This document shows, in pieces, positions 11,540 through 20,860 of a DNA stretch of 64,000 nt (the first letter of the stretch is position 1; each line of letters opens with the position of its first letter). The notes under the pieces are model-generated. The model was not told where the DNA came from and did no database searches. It saw nothing but the letters and a program-made list of their open reading frames with translations. The stretch covers positions 74,902,129 to 74,966,128 of the forward strand of contig CM067366.1 of assembly GCA_034401795.1 (NCBI GenBank), read 5' to 3'. The translations under genes were made by a program, and so were the position numbers. Source of the stretch: Chaetoderma sp. LZ-2023a. Taxonomy: Eukaryota > Mollusca > Caudofoveata > Chaetodermatida > Chaetodermatidae.

Positions 11540-11561
11540 TAGCTCGCCCCCCCCCCCCCCC

Positions 11562-11700
11562 AGTGCTTACATATCTCGCAATTAAGCAAGGGACCACAGG
11601 GGCTACACTGAAAACATAGATGAGGGCCAAACTTGTCCCTCAAAAATCGTCCACAGGACGCACAACCAGGTCTCTGAAAAAGGCCAAAGGACGAGGAGTA
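11562..11700 (-). CDS. Cys-rich zinc-binding module upstream of ORF1, DIRS A1
   Basis: On the minus strand this reads QRPGCASCGRFLRDKFGPHL then CFQCSPCGPLLNCEICKHW, with spacing C-x2-C-x12-C-x2-C-x2-C-x5-C-x2-C-x2-W. The frame leads toward ORF1 through a run of 15 G, which here is one base out of frame. In copy A2 the shorter run keeps the module in frame with MSEFL. Immediately upstream is a splice-acceptor-like tttttcag. Zinc binding is inferred from the cysteine pattern. Confidence 0.65.
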
Positions 11701-12540
11701 TGAGCAAACTAGTTAAGCTTAGAAACTCACCAACTCAAGAGAAGGAAAATGATCATAAAGATCATAATTTTTATCAGAAACCAGCTTCGGACAACTTTAA
11801 TTGTAAATAAAGAGCAAAGCTGATTATGACGTCATTAATCCTATGACAGGACAAAATCGATCCCCAACAAACATCCCAGTGCAAGGACGAATTGTATCTC
11901 TAACCAGAACATGTGCAGAATGGACATTTCGACTACACAAGCATCAGATAAATACTGATAACAATGGCAAATAGTGTTAATTATCTCCCTTTCTCATATC
12001 AATAATTAATACCTGACACCTTGTCTAGACAAACCATCCAACCTGATGAACTGGAGCACTCCACCACTGAACGCCTCTTAACTCTCTCCACCTCAAGGGG
12101 AAGGAATTGGATCAAGAGGGCAAAGTGAGAAGACCTTTATAATAGGCCTCCAACTCACTGGGCATAGAATTTTTGGTTAGATAACCTAACAGTATTAGTA
12201 GGAAATGGAACCATGGTGGAGAGACACAAACCCTCTGCTGATGTCATGTCCTTATTTCTCCTTCACACAGACCTGTGGACATAAACACAAAGAGAGATTA
12301 GTCTTATATAGCACCTAGTTGAAAAAAACCAACTAATTAAGGCGCTTATCACGTTTAGCGCGAGTCCCGGAAACACATTACAACGGGACAAAACTCGCTA
12401 ATTTTACTAGAAGTCACCTGATTTAAAGGTCCAAGGCCCTCCTGTGGCGAAGTCACTCTCTCAGCCATCTTTGTCAGGGGTAAACTTCTATCTAATCGTC
12501 TTAAAAAGCTTTGAAAAGAGTATAGAAAGATTCTATCATG
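11701..12540. other. 5' untranslated region of DIRS A1
   Basis: Non-coding sequence between the right terminal repeat and ORF1 in element orientation. It is shared with 36780-37670 of copy A2 (for example gaccaaccaycyratctgatgaac-like and aactcactgggma blocks). It is expected to hold the leader and possibly an intron. Confidence 0.6.
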
Positions 12541-12552
12541 AAAGCATGTGTT

Positions 12553-12752
12553 GTCTCTCAGCCAATAAATTAGCAAAGAGGAAGTGCTAGTCTGCGCATG
12601 CGCGGTGGTGGGGCTGGCATCCGCCAGACTACGCTCTGACTCCCTGCCCAGTAGGGGCACCTAACTGTTTTAATCTGAGTGTTTATTGAGTGAAAGCCAA
12701 TATTTAGCAATATCAAAAGTATTAGGGAGGTAAGTATACTCTTGATGTGAAA
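12553..12752. repeat. Right inverted terminal repeat, DIRS A1
   Basis: Reverse complement of the left repeat from 12553 to 12741. The end-specific tail (ctcttgatgtgaaa) matches the second half of the internal complementary region. Confidence 0.92.
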
Positions 12753-12858
12753 AGTGAAAATGTTATTCTGTATGCCATAGAGAATATGACGTACTTAGCT
12801 GCAGATAAAACATTCTAGCACAGACAGTACACATCACATTTCATCTGGCTATAGTTAC

Positions 12859-12931
12859 CTCTAAGCAAAGCATACAACAGCGCCTTGTCCAAATCTCTGT
12901 TCAAAGATTCTTCCAGGTCAAACACATTTAT
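12859..12931 (-). CDS. TRPM-like: TRPM-like exon 7
   Basis: 73 nt, with acceptor cattttcacag and donor GTAACT. It encodes INVFDLEESLNRDLDKALLY then ALLR and one base of the next codon. With the previous exon the join reads EHRYL-INVFDLEES, as expected for TRPM ankyrin-like MHR3. The DIRS retrotransposon at 5721-12752 lies in the following intron, about 107 nt from this donor and in the same orientation as the gene. Confidence 0.88.
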
Positions 12932-13221
12932 CTGTGAAAATGAACAAAGGTTAATAAATAAAAAATATGAAAGGAAATGGAATAAGCCAGTAAATGTGAT
13001 CCCTATGAGACGTGGTCTTTTTATGGCATTTATATTGAAATCCAAAATTGTCAATCCAAACAGAATAAACATATTATAACAACTGTCTAGATTTGTCAAC
13101 AGGTGGTCTTGATAGACACATACAACAATGCACATGGTAAATGACTTCCTGTGTAGGTAGCCATTAACCGTCCCCACGGCTTGATAAACACATACATTGT
13201 GCTTGCAGGTAAAGGACTTAC

Positions 13222-13377
13222 TAAGTAGCGATGTTCCGTCAGCATTTTTCGTACCATGTTCACTAATTCTTTCGCTTCTTTGTCAATCGTTTCTTTACTC
13301 TTTCCCTGCCAGTCATACAGATACTTAGCGGCTGCATGCATCTCATTATCAAAGTTATCTGGGAATGCACTGTGATC
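13222..13377 (-). CDS. TRPM-like: TRPM-like exon 6
   Basis: 156 nt, phase 0 at both ends, donor GTAAGT. Two acceptor AGs are available. The upstream one (tttag before TGAGGATC) would put a stop in frame, so the one 3 nt later (gtgag before GATCAC) is chosen. The product starts DHSAFPDNFDNEMHAAAKYL, then YDWQGKSKETIDKEAKELVN and MVRKMLTEHRYL. The last part is the helix before the family's V--MV-K-L-EH-YLI-VFDLE region, which continues in the next exon. Confidence 0.85.
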
Positions 13378-13689
13378 CTCACTAAATAAATTGAAAATAT
13401 ACAACTCCTAGAATTTGCCATTGTTAATGTATAAGAAAAGTAATACATAAACAAAATCAAGGTTCTTCCGAGCCTGTAGCTTAGTGGGGTCAATTGACAC
13501 AATCCCTATAAAAAACATGGGTCATTTTGACAAATGTTGGGGAAATTACATAGTTACATGGAAGATAGTCATGGCCTAAAATCTGGTGGGTCAAAACCAA
13601 AGTGTGAACTGTGAAGGTAATGATGGGACAATGTGAATTTTATAGTGCTAAACGGTGCAAGGGCCTTTAAGGTCACGGCAGTACACTGC

Positions 13690-14030
13690 AAAATGAAGAA
13701 TTCCAGTTTGTCAATCAATCATATGATGTCATAATCAACTATGCGACATGTGGGCTGATGTCATAATGAATTAATGCTTAATTAATGATGGAATAAGCAT
13801 TGTTGTATGAATTGTATGTCTTTACTATTTAATAAACATTATGTTGAATATTTTGAAATTAATTTGACTGGGTGTTGTTGCTGCCATAGTCTCAAAATAC
13901 TCAACCTGTATATTTTTTTGGAAATTGGGATTCAGAGAGTGCAGGGATCAATCGATCCAAACATGGTCAAAGCATTGTTGGAACTTAGTTAGAAATGGGT
14001 GGGGCATAGCTAAAACTGGATTTCCCCCAT
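13690..14030. repeat. Interspersed repeat L (copy 2)
   Basis: Contains acatgtgggctgatgtcata, gaaattaatttgactgggtg and gggatcaatcgatccaaac, shared with the other L copies. Confidence 0.65.
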
Positions 14031-14070
14031 CGGTGGTTTAAGTACATGTATTATCCAAAAGAGCACTTAC

Positions 14071-14137
14071 CGCATATTGCCTAATAATAACCGCATCCTT
14101 AATAAAGTCACATGCCAATTTTTTAAGCTGAGCCATC
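14071..14137 (-). CDS. TRPM-like: TRPM-like short exon 5
   Basis: A 67-nt exon with acceptor agaaattag and donor GTAAGT. Its first base completes the split Glu codon, and the rest reads MAQLKKLACDFIKDAVIIRQ plus YA in phase 0. The segment is variable in the TRPM family, so the call rests on splice sites, the matching phase on both sides and its position between two strongly matching exons. It has no in-frame stop. Confidence 0.78.
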
Positions 14138-14264
14138 CTAATTTCTTAGCAGTTTTAAAACAGCAAATGTATCTAATAGAAGTCGCATCCAAATTTCAGC
14201 AGTTTGTGTAAATAAAAATTTGTGAGTTAAATAACTTATAAATGTTAAATAAAATGAGATTTGA

Positions 14265-14480
14265 AACATGGCAGCAACAAGTGCCCACCCAGTCAAATTG
14301 GTTTCAAAATGTTCAAGAAAATGTTTATTAAATGGTGAAGACAAATAATTCGTACATTGTGTCAGACTATTAAGCGTTAAAGATGGACTAAATTGAGTCA
14401 TTCATGCCATAATTAATTATGACATCATACTACACAACACTGATTATATGGTGGATGGATAAACTGGAAAGTTCAATTGG
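14265..14480. repeat. Interspersed repeat L (copy 3, inverted half)
   Basis: Contains cagtcaaattggtttcaaaa, gtttattaaatggtgaagac and gtacattgtgtcagactatt, the reverse of copies at 13.8 and 58.4 kb. It lies wholly inside the 418-bp intron between exons 4 and 5. Confidence 0.65.
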
Positions 14481-14555
14481 ATGACAATCCTAACTATATA
14501 CTTCTTTAAGTGTCCCGGTTAGTTAATAAACATTGAGACAAAGTGTCATACATAC

Positions 14556-14721
14556 TCATTCAATGTCCTGGTTAGTTTATAAGCCTTCGTGATAAAGTCT
14601 GCCGATCTCTGTGAACCTTTAATAACAACGACTGGAGTCTTGTTTTGCAATGACACGTAAGCAGTTTTCAGCGTATTAGGACCACCTTCCAACACAATAA
14701 GAACGACAGGGACCTGTACCT
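14556..14721 (-). CDS. TRPM-like: TRPM-like exon 4 of those visible
   Basis: The acceptor gttctttcag precedes AGGTACAG and the donor is GTATGT. Its first two bases complete a lysine codon begun in the previous exon. It encodes KVQVPVVLIVLEGGPNTLKT, then AYVSLQNKTPVVVIKGSQRS and ADFITKAYKLTRTLN. The sequence P-V-LIVLEGGPNTL followed by TPVVV--GS-R-AD is the second half of the TRPM nucleotide-sensing fold. Ends with two bases of a split codon that the next exon completes as GAG. Confidence 0.92.
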
Positions 14722-15039
14722 CTGAAAGAACAGCGTTAATGTGTATAGATGAAGCATTTCATAACAGCATAAACATCCATGTATCCAAGTCTAATTCCGA
14801 TAGACAGATCCAAGCCTCAAAATATAATACACAGCAAATTGCTTTATGCAAAACTTATTGTTGCAATTGCTGCTGTTGTACAAAACCTGATATAACTATG
14901 TCTCACTTTTCGCGGGCAAGACAAAAACTGTGAGAAAAGGTGAAACTTGTTTGAATAAAGATAGAAGGCTTATCAACACACATATTAAAGATGATGACTT
15001 TTGACCTTTGGACCACAAACTAATTGTCTCATTCACAAG

Positions 15040-16400
15040 ATGTTCCTGTTCAGAAAACCCTTAAGTTTTGTCATTATCACACTGAACTTGACCTTTTAAT
15101 ACCAAGGTGATTGTGTCATGCCATGACATTATAAGCAAGGATGTGTCCGAACGTGCTTCATGTATGTTTAACCAAACATGAAATATAAATTGCTAAGTTG
15201 AGCTAAATGCACAATGTTAGTTTTGATAAAAACTAGGTTTTAGCAAGGTCACAGTGACATTGACCTTTAACATTTTCACTCCAAGGTGTCATGTGTCCTT
15301 CCCACAAAGAAGCATGTATCTAACCCCCCCCCCCCGGTTTTCGCAAGACCACAATGACCTTTTGACCCTCAAGGATATTGTGTTTAAGTTTGGCTCCAGT
15401 ATGATTAACCAAACAGTAAATATGAACTTCTAAGCTAAACGCAAAATGTTAATGCTAAAAAAACAGTCATTTACCAATATCACAATAATATTGACATTTG
15501 ACCATTTAGCCAAAGGTTATTGTGTCATGCTTTCGTGTCCAGATTTGTGTCCAGGAACATTAAGCAAGCATGCGATATGAATTACTAAGTTGAGCCAAAC
15601 ACAGAATGTTAATGTTGAAAAAAACACAAATATTTTACCAATTTCACAATAACCTTGACATTTGCCCTTTTGACCCCAATATCATTGTGTGATGCCCTCC
15701 AATTATAAGGAAGTATATGTCCATGGATGGGTCCAGGATACTTTACCAAAGATGAGATATGACCTGCTAACTTGCGCTAATTGCAAAATGTTAATATTGA
15801 AGAAGCAGTTTTTACCAAATCTGCCATTGACCTTGACCCTTTTGACACATAAAGTCATTATATGATACTCCAACCAAGCCCCCACCACCAAGATTATGGA
15901 AGCATGTATCCAAGTTTGGGTCCAGTATAATTGAGTTGAGATATGAACAAAGTTGAGCTAAAAGGAAAATGTTAATGCTAAAAAAAACCTAGGTTTTTAC
16001 CAAGGTCACAATTGCCTGTTGACCTTTTGATGCCAAGTCATTGTGTCATGCCATGTCCACATAAGGTAGCATGTGTCCAAGTTTCTGTCCAGTATACTTA
16101 ACCAAAGATGAGATACAAACTGCTAAATTGAGCTTAACAGAAAATATTAATGTTGAAAAAACAAGCCTTTTACAAAGGTCACAGTGACCTTGACATTTAA
16201 CATTTTGATGCCAAGTTATTGTGTCATGCTGTGTCATTATAACGAAAAATGTGTCCAAGTTTGGGTTCAATGTGATTAACCAATCATGAGATAAAAATAT
16301 AAAAGTTGAGCTAAACACAAATTGGATGCCGACGCCACACGACGTGCTGGTTATCACATGTACAATACATGTAGCTGTTTTACTTTGTAAAGTCGAGCTA
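15040..16400. repeat. Tandem repeat P2 array, about 155-160-bp unit
   Basis: Eight to nine diverged units carry caaggtcacagtgaccttga, gtgtcatgccatgtcattat and aagcatgtgtccaagtttgg, ending near 16400 with ttttactttgtaaagtcgag as at 4.85 kb. A run of 10 C lies at about 15326. The array belongs to the same family as 4430-4870. Confidence 0.85.
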
Positions 16401-16629
16401 AAAAAATGCAATCACCAAATGATAAGCATAACTTGGATGTAATTCAGCCCTAAAATAATCCAATAAGTCCAAACGCTATAAAAGTATGGAAAATTTTTTA
16501 AAACCCATTTCATATTGATGCAGGGTAGTTCTAATAATGGTATAGAATGAATCTGCGAAGTTTTATTGCGATCCGAATAACCATTTTTGAGAAATAGCAA
16601 CTTAAAAAAAGCATTAAACAAAAATATAG

Positions 16630-17035
16630 CCATTGGAAATAATAATCTCTATGTCTCTCTTCTTCTTGGCAGATAAGAAAAATTAATACTGGAATAACTG
16701 GCTTCATTATCTATAGCCAGGCATTCCAGTGGGTTTTTAAAATTGTGTTCTCTTGGCTTGAAAATGGACATTCCTCAAGACCAGTGTAGTGGCCAGTTTT
16801 GGACAGCTTGATCATGACAGCGTTAACTCTTTAACCCCCGATTGTGTTAAAAAAATTGAATTTTCTCATCTAAAATGTCCATTTGTAGATCAAGAAGACT
16901 TTTTTGAAAATTTACCACTGGAATGACTGGCTCTGTTATCGAGCCAGTCATTCCAGTGGTAAATTTTCAAAAACAGTATTTTTTCGGTTTGCAAATGGAC
17001 GTTTTCGGCTGATATGAGTTTTAAAGTGTTAAATA
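16630..17035. repeat. Fold-back repeat F (two adjacent copies)
   Basis: The better copy, at about 16840-17030, has a near-perfect palindromic core accactggaatgactggctc / gagccagtcattccagtggt, flanked outward by tgtccatttg and caaatggacg. A diverged copy precedes it at 16650-16800. The repeat recurs near 41.2, 41.4, 57.4, 58.1 and 62.5 kb. Confidence 0.85.
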
Positions 17036-17131
17036 ACCGTAAGAATGGGGTGAAATACACAGACATCTACTCTCAATATATTAACTCAGTTGTTACAGAA
17101 TTTCCTATATGTATATAAACAAATTTCTTAC

Positions 17132-17327
17132 TTTGATTTTCAGCGACTCCAGTTTCAAATTTAGAACTGATAAACTGCTCAAGAGAAGAACGAAACTCAA
17201 TTTCAGCACCATATTGCTTCTCCGAGCCGTTGTCTACAAGCAGGAAGTGTGTATGGTTATGGTCCAGAATGGCTGAATATTGTCCCGATACTCCATCCTC
17301 ATTGTGAAAAACTGCAGGAAAATGCCC
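17132..17327 (-). CDS. TRPM-like: TRPM-like exon 3 of those visible
   Basis: The acceptor cctgtctcag precedes GGGCATTTT in phase 0 and the donor is GTAAGA. The product starts GHFPAVFHNEDGVSGQYSAI, followed by LDHNHTHFLLVDNGSEKQYG and AEIEFRSSLEQFISSKFE. The LDHNHTHFLLVD-G---YG-E---R--LE--I pattern is characteristic of TRPM N-terminal domains. The open frame runs past the acceptor for about 40 codons, but the branch/pyrimidine tract and the family match place the exon start at 17327. Confidence 0.92.
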
Positions 17328-17729
17328 CTGAGACAGGAAAGAAAAATAAATTAGAACTGCATCCCACGTGTTGAGCCTCTTCTTCGCATATATCGCATCT
17401 GTCAGATTTAGACTAATATGGTGTGATGTGGTGTGTGGTATGGTACACATGTATGGTATAATAGGTCATAGTATGGTATGGCATGGTAGGGCATAGGAAT
17501 GGGTAGGTCATGAGGAAAGTATCTCATCGCTATGAAAACATGAACACTGTGCAAAATCACATTGAATATGTTTGATTAATTGATAGTCTGATCACGAAAG
17601 GCCATGCACGCCAAAGGGAATGATGTCAGACAGTATCAATCTCTCAATCGTGTCTTTGGTGAATTTACAATTTATTAACGGCTCTTTTGAATAGCAGTTG
17701 CTGCCATTGCTATAGGCAGCAAGCTGTTG

Positions 17730-17935
17730 CTGCCCTAGGCAGCAACAAACATGTACCCAGTCAAAGTAGTTTCAAAACATTCAACAGCTTAACTGTGTAT
17801 AGTTACGTTGAAATTGATATTTTTGCAATTCACGGTTCAAAGTCGATTCAAACCTGGCTACAAAGTGGGCCGATCTTACATAAAAAGGGGCGGGCTATAG
17901 CTAAACCAGAAATGTGGTTGCAATGCAACCATGAA
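17730..17935. repeat. Interspersed repeat L (copy 4)
   Basis: Contains cagtcaaagtagtttcaaaa, acattcaacagc and a gggcgggctatagctaaa block, in the orientation of copy 3. A small open frame over it is not considered coding. Confidence 0.6.
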
Positions 17936-18004
17936 ACTCAACTTTACAATGATCTAGATGAAGCTTGACTTTAAATATAAAATAAATATAGACTCAATAC
18001 ACTT

Positions 18005-18230
18005 ATCAACAAGAGGCCCAAGGGCCTGTGACTCTCACCTGGATCATTAGCATTTGAAACATTTGCATTTAAATAGACATGATAGATAATTTCCGGAAAA
18101 TCCAAGGTGACCACCAATGAAATTGACCAATCAAAATACTCATTTGATTTCCTGAAGCTTATCGTCATAGGATCATTCCACCCAAGTTTGGTTGAAATCT
18201 AGTTGTTGATTAAGTAGTACTAGCGATTAT
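18005..18230. repeat. Partial P1-type module, interrupted by DIRS A2
   Basis: Begins caagaggcccaagggcctgt, a frequent start of mollusc repeat modules, and runs into one P1 unit (gatcattccacccaagtttg, gttgaaatc) before the DIRS end at 18231 breaks it off. Confidence 0.75.
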
Positions 18231-18364
18231 AAACGAAATCACGGATTTCTTTTTTCACGAGAGAGTTGATACTTACCTCCCTAATACTCTTTGATATTGC
18301 TAAATATCGGCTTTCAATTAATAAAACACTCAGATTTAAAAAGAAAGGTGCCCCCTTATGGGCA
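18231..18364. repeat. Outer part of left terminal repeat, DIRS A2
   Basis: Starts aaacgaaatcacggatttc and carries gatacttacctccctaatac and the cactcagattt block. Ends in the 11-bp sequence duplicated at 30958. Confidence 0.92.
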
Positions 18365-18499
18365 CAAAATATCTAAATAGTATCGCGTGAAGTCACCTAC
18401 GTATTCCTTATCGAGTACTCCGACATGCTAGCGTTTTACCGTATTTAACCAATTATATGGCCGCAGATATTGGATTCGGCAGATATTGCACTGATTTCG

Positions 18500-18735
18500 G
18501 GACTATTTTATTGAATCGCAAAAGAATGGAGTCGATCATGTCACTAATTCAATTTCACATATTAAAAACATATATATTAATTATATTAATTTATACGTAA
18601 TGAAATCATATGTTAAGATTTATTTCGTTTCATTACATCTAGGCACACGATTTAAGCCTCTAAAAGTATAAAAGCTTTTTATTTTCAAGAATTTTAGCGT
18701 GAATATGCACCTTTTCGTACCAATGCGCCTTTCCA
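18500..18735. repeat. MITE family K, partial copy
   Basis: Contains ttaagatttatttcgtttca, ttacatctaggcacacgatt and tagcgtgaatatgcacctt, matching one arm of the complete TTAA-flanked copy at 59167-59499. Confidence 0.75.
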
Positions 18736-18739
18736 TTTT

Positions 18740-19075
18740 TTAGCCCCACCCACCTCTAGCTAAGGTACACCCGCACTTTGCTGTGTTGGGATTGATCGAT
18801 CCCCGAATGCCGTAACTATCAATTTCATGAAAAATATACAGGTAAGCTGTTGAATATTTAATTGTAACTAATACAGCTCCCGCAACAGCGCCCAGTCAAA
18901 TTAGTTTCAAAATATTCAACAGAATATTTATTAAATAATAGACATACAATTCGTACAACTACGCATAGTCCGTCTTCAAATATGCATTCGTGACGTAGGA
19001 CCTACTTATATTACGTCATTCATGACATCATTCATTATTATGACGTCATATGATGGATGGATAAAGTGGAAAGGT
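18740..19075. repeat. Interspersed repeat L (copy 5)
   Basis: Includes the cccacccacctctagctaag start, gttgggattgatcgatcccc, and a palindrome-like core around caacagcgcccagtcaaatt. This is one of the most complete copies. Confidence 0.7.
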
Positions 19076-19259
19076 CCATTGTTTATATTATTTTTCTAGG
19101 ACTGCTTTAAATTACAAATGTCATCCGTGTAATTTTGTATTTGTTTTGAATTTTTATCTATGCAATCAGTCTGATATAACTATCATTTGTAAGATTTAAA
19201 ATAGCAAATTGCAGCTGTGAACCCCCTTCATGGACAGTGGCGAGCTGCTTGACCTAGAC

Positions 19260-19460
19260 TGCAGGAAATGTCAATTTCCCTTTCTCCGAGATCTAACAAT
19301 ACTCACCATTCTGTTACTTCTGATATACAGCTGGCCTTGACAGCGGCTCTAGGATTATAGACTTAGAAAGCTTTACCGACTCCTGGGAACCGGGTACTCG
19401 GCTCCCAACTGCCGAGTACCCGTTTATCATAGAGCTCATATTGTTTGCATAGCCACCAAA
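19260..19460. repeat. Left inverted terminal repeat, DIRS B
   Basis: From about 19288 inward it is the reverse complement of 25838-25990. It includes the hairpin gggtactcggc / gccgagtaccc at about 19391-19421. Confidence 0.92.
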
Positions 19461-19506
19461 CAAGAGAAAACTATGGCTTGCCTCCGTGGTGCTGGGAGGC
19501 TGGGTC

Positions 19507-19610
19507 CGTAACAGAATGGTGAGTATTGTTAGATCTCGGAGAAAGGGAAATTGACATTTCCTGCATTCTTCTTCGATCAATACTCACCATTCTGTTACTT
19601 CTGATATACA
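19507..19610. repeat. Internal complementary region, DIRS B
   Basis: The first half complements the left end, and the second half (from ttcttcttcgatcaatac) complements the right end. They meet at cctgca/ttcttc. Confidence 0.92.
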
Positions 19611-20108
19611 CCAGATTTGATCAGTAACCTGGTGGGAAGGGGCAAGCCATACATGCTAATTTTGCCCCTTGGAGAAAGATTTTAGACTTCAAACTTGACT
19701 AACGGAGACCTAAAAGGACCGTCAAGTTCACGGAACCGAATCACATTCGCGTCACAGCTCCCCCCCATTTTTCCTCCTAAGAAAAGGGAGAGAACTAACG
19801 AACATGTATCTCGCCTGAAAACACCAATATGCCAAGAGGGTTAACTACTCCCTGCATATCGCTTGTATTAGCCTGGGAATGAGCATGAATATATAAGATG
19901 AATGAACATGATACATATACATAATACAAAAAACTCTCACTTGTTGAATTACCTTATGATAACAGGACTTCAGACGTACCGCCTACAACCATACACCGGT
20001 TCGGCCATCAGTGACACAATCTGGTTGACATCCTCTCGCTTGACCATGCCTGCTTTAGGTTCTTTTCTTACCAAAGTGAAAAAAGGGGAAAAGCAGTGTG
20101 GTCACTAA

Positions 20109-20860
20109 CTATCGTTTCAAAACAGCTAAAGCGAGTGGATTGGCTGAGTCTGACACATCCCTCATATAGTAATCCGTAAATGAGGACTCACAGTGCCATT
20201 GTGCAACGGCCATGATGTCCTCTAACGGAACACCATTGTAAAGGGCGGTCGAGGCGGCTATTCCTCTAACATCGTGTGCCCTTACGCCCTGCACGTGGTG
20301 CCAAGTTGCCATCTCATGCGTAGTCTGAATGCATTCGACCACCAAACGAGAGATAGTATCCATAGATGCGGCGCCATAAGTCAAATGCTTTAGACTAGCC
20401 GAACGCAACGGTTCGAATTGGTGCTTGGCCAGTACATTAAGCACTAAAGATAGACTCCAGGCTGGAATGACTACCGGTTGTCTCGGGCGGAGATTGCTCA
20501 TTCCCTTCAACATCACGTTTAACTGGGCCACCTCTGGACTATCCCTGTTGGCTAGACAAGGGATAACTGATGCCAAAGCTGACTTGTATCCAGCAATTGT
20601 GACGGGAGCTAGTCCTGCAAAGAACAGCTCACAGAGAAAGTCTGCTATTTGCTGAATAGTGGATTGAAAGGTATCAATACCCTTTTCTTCACACCAGTCT
20701 GCAAATCTGTTAACCTTGTTGTTATATGACTTGAAGGTTGACCTCCTTCTCGCAGCCGCGATGAAATCAGCAGCCTGTCGAGAAAAGCCTTCCGACGTGG
20801 AACGTTGTTTGACAACATCCACGCAGTCAATTTGAACATTTCGGGACGCTCGTGTAGGAG
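20109..20860 (-). pseudogene. Tyrosine recombinase of DIRS B, internal deletion
   Basis: The N-terminal domain is intact (RNVQIDCVDVVKQRSTSEGF, FKSYNNKVNRFADWCEEKG), and the end keeps RAHDVRGIAASTALYNG (HxxR), QWHCESSFTDYY and YMRDVSDSANPLALAVL with the nucleophile Tyr. Between LRSASLKHLT and ASMDTISR, about 295 nt present in the fragment at 63078-63709 are missing. They code for the ARRRSE box with the first catalytic Arg, so this protein should be inactive. The frame stays open across the junction and continues upstream into the antisense-phase frame of RT, giving an apparently long chimeric ORF that is not one gene. Confidence 0.9.

Larger units (their letters stand above)
5721..12752 (-). 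mobile_element. DIRS-type tyrosine recombinase retrotransposon, family A copy 1
   Basis: A nearly complete 7.03-kb element. The ends were set by the internal complementary region at 6007-6105: its first half is the reverse complement of the left end (aaacgaaatcaagg...), and its second half is the reverse complement of the right end (...cttgatgtgaaa). It has inverted terminal repeats of about 190 bp, a gag-like ORF1, RT/RNase H and a tyrosine recombinase, all on the minus strand. No target duplication is seen, as expected for YR elements. It sits in an intron of the TRPM-like gene, in the same orientation. Confidence 0.95.

Noticed and set aside
13378..13383. Alternative acceptor (tttag) for the exon at 13222-13377
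   Set aside because: It would put TGA in frame with the preceding exon. The AG three bases later keeps the frame open.
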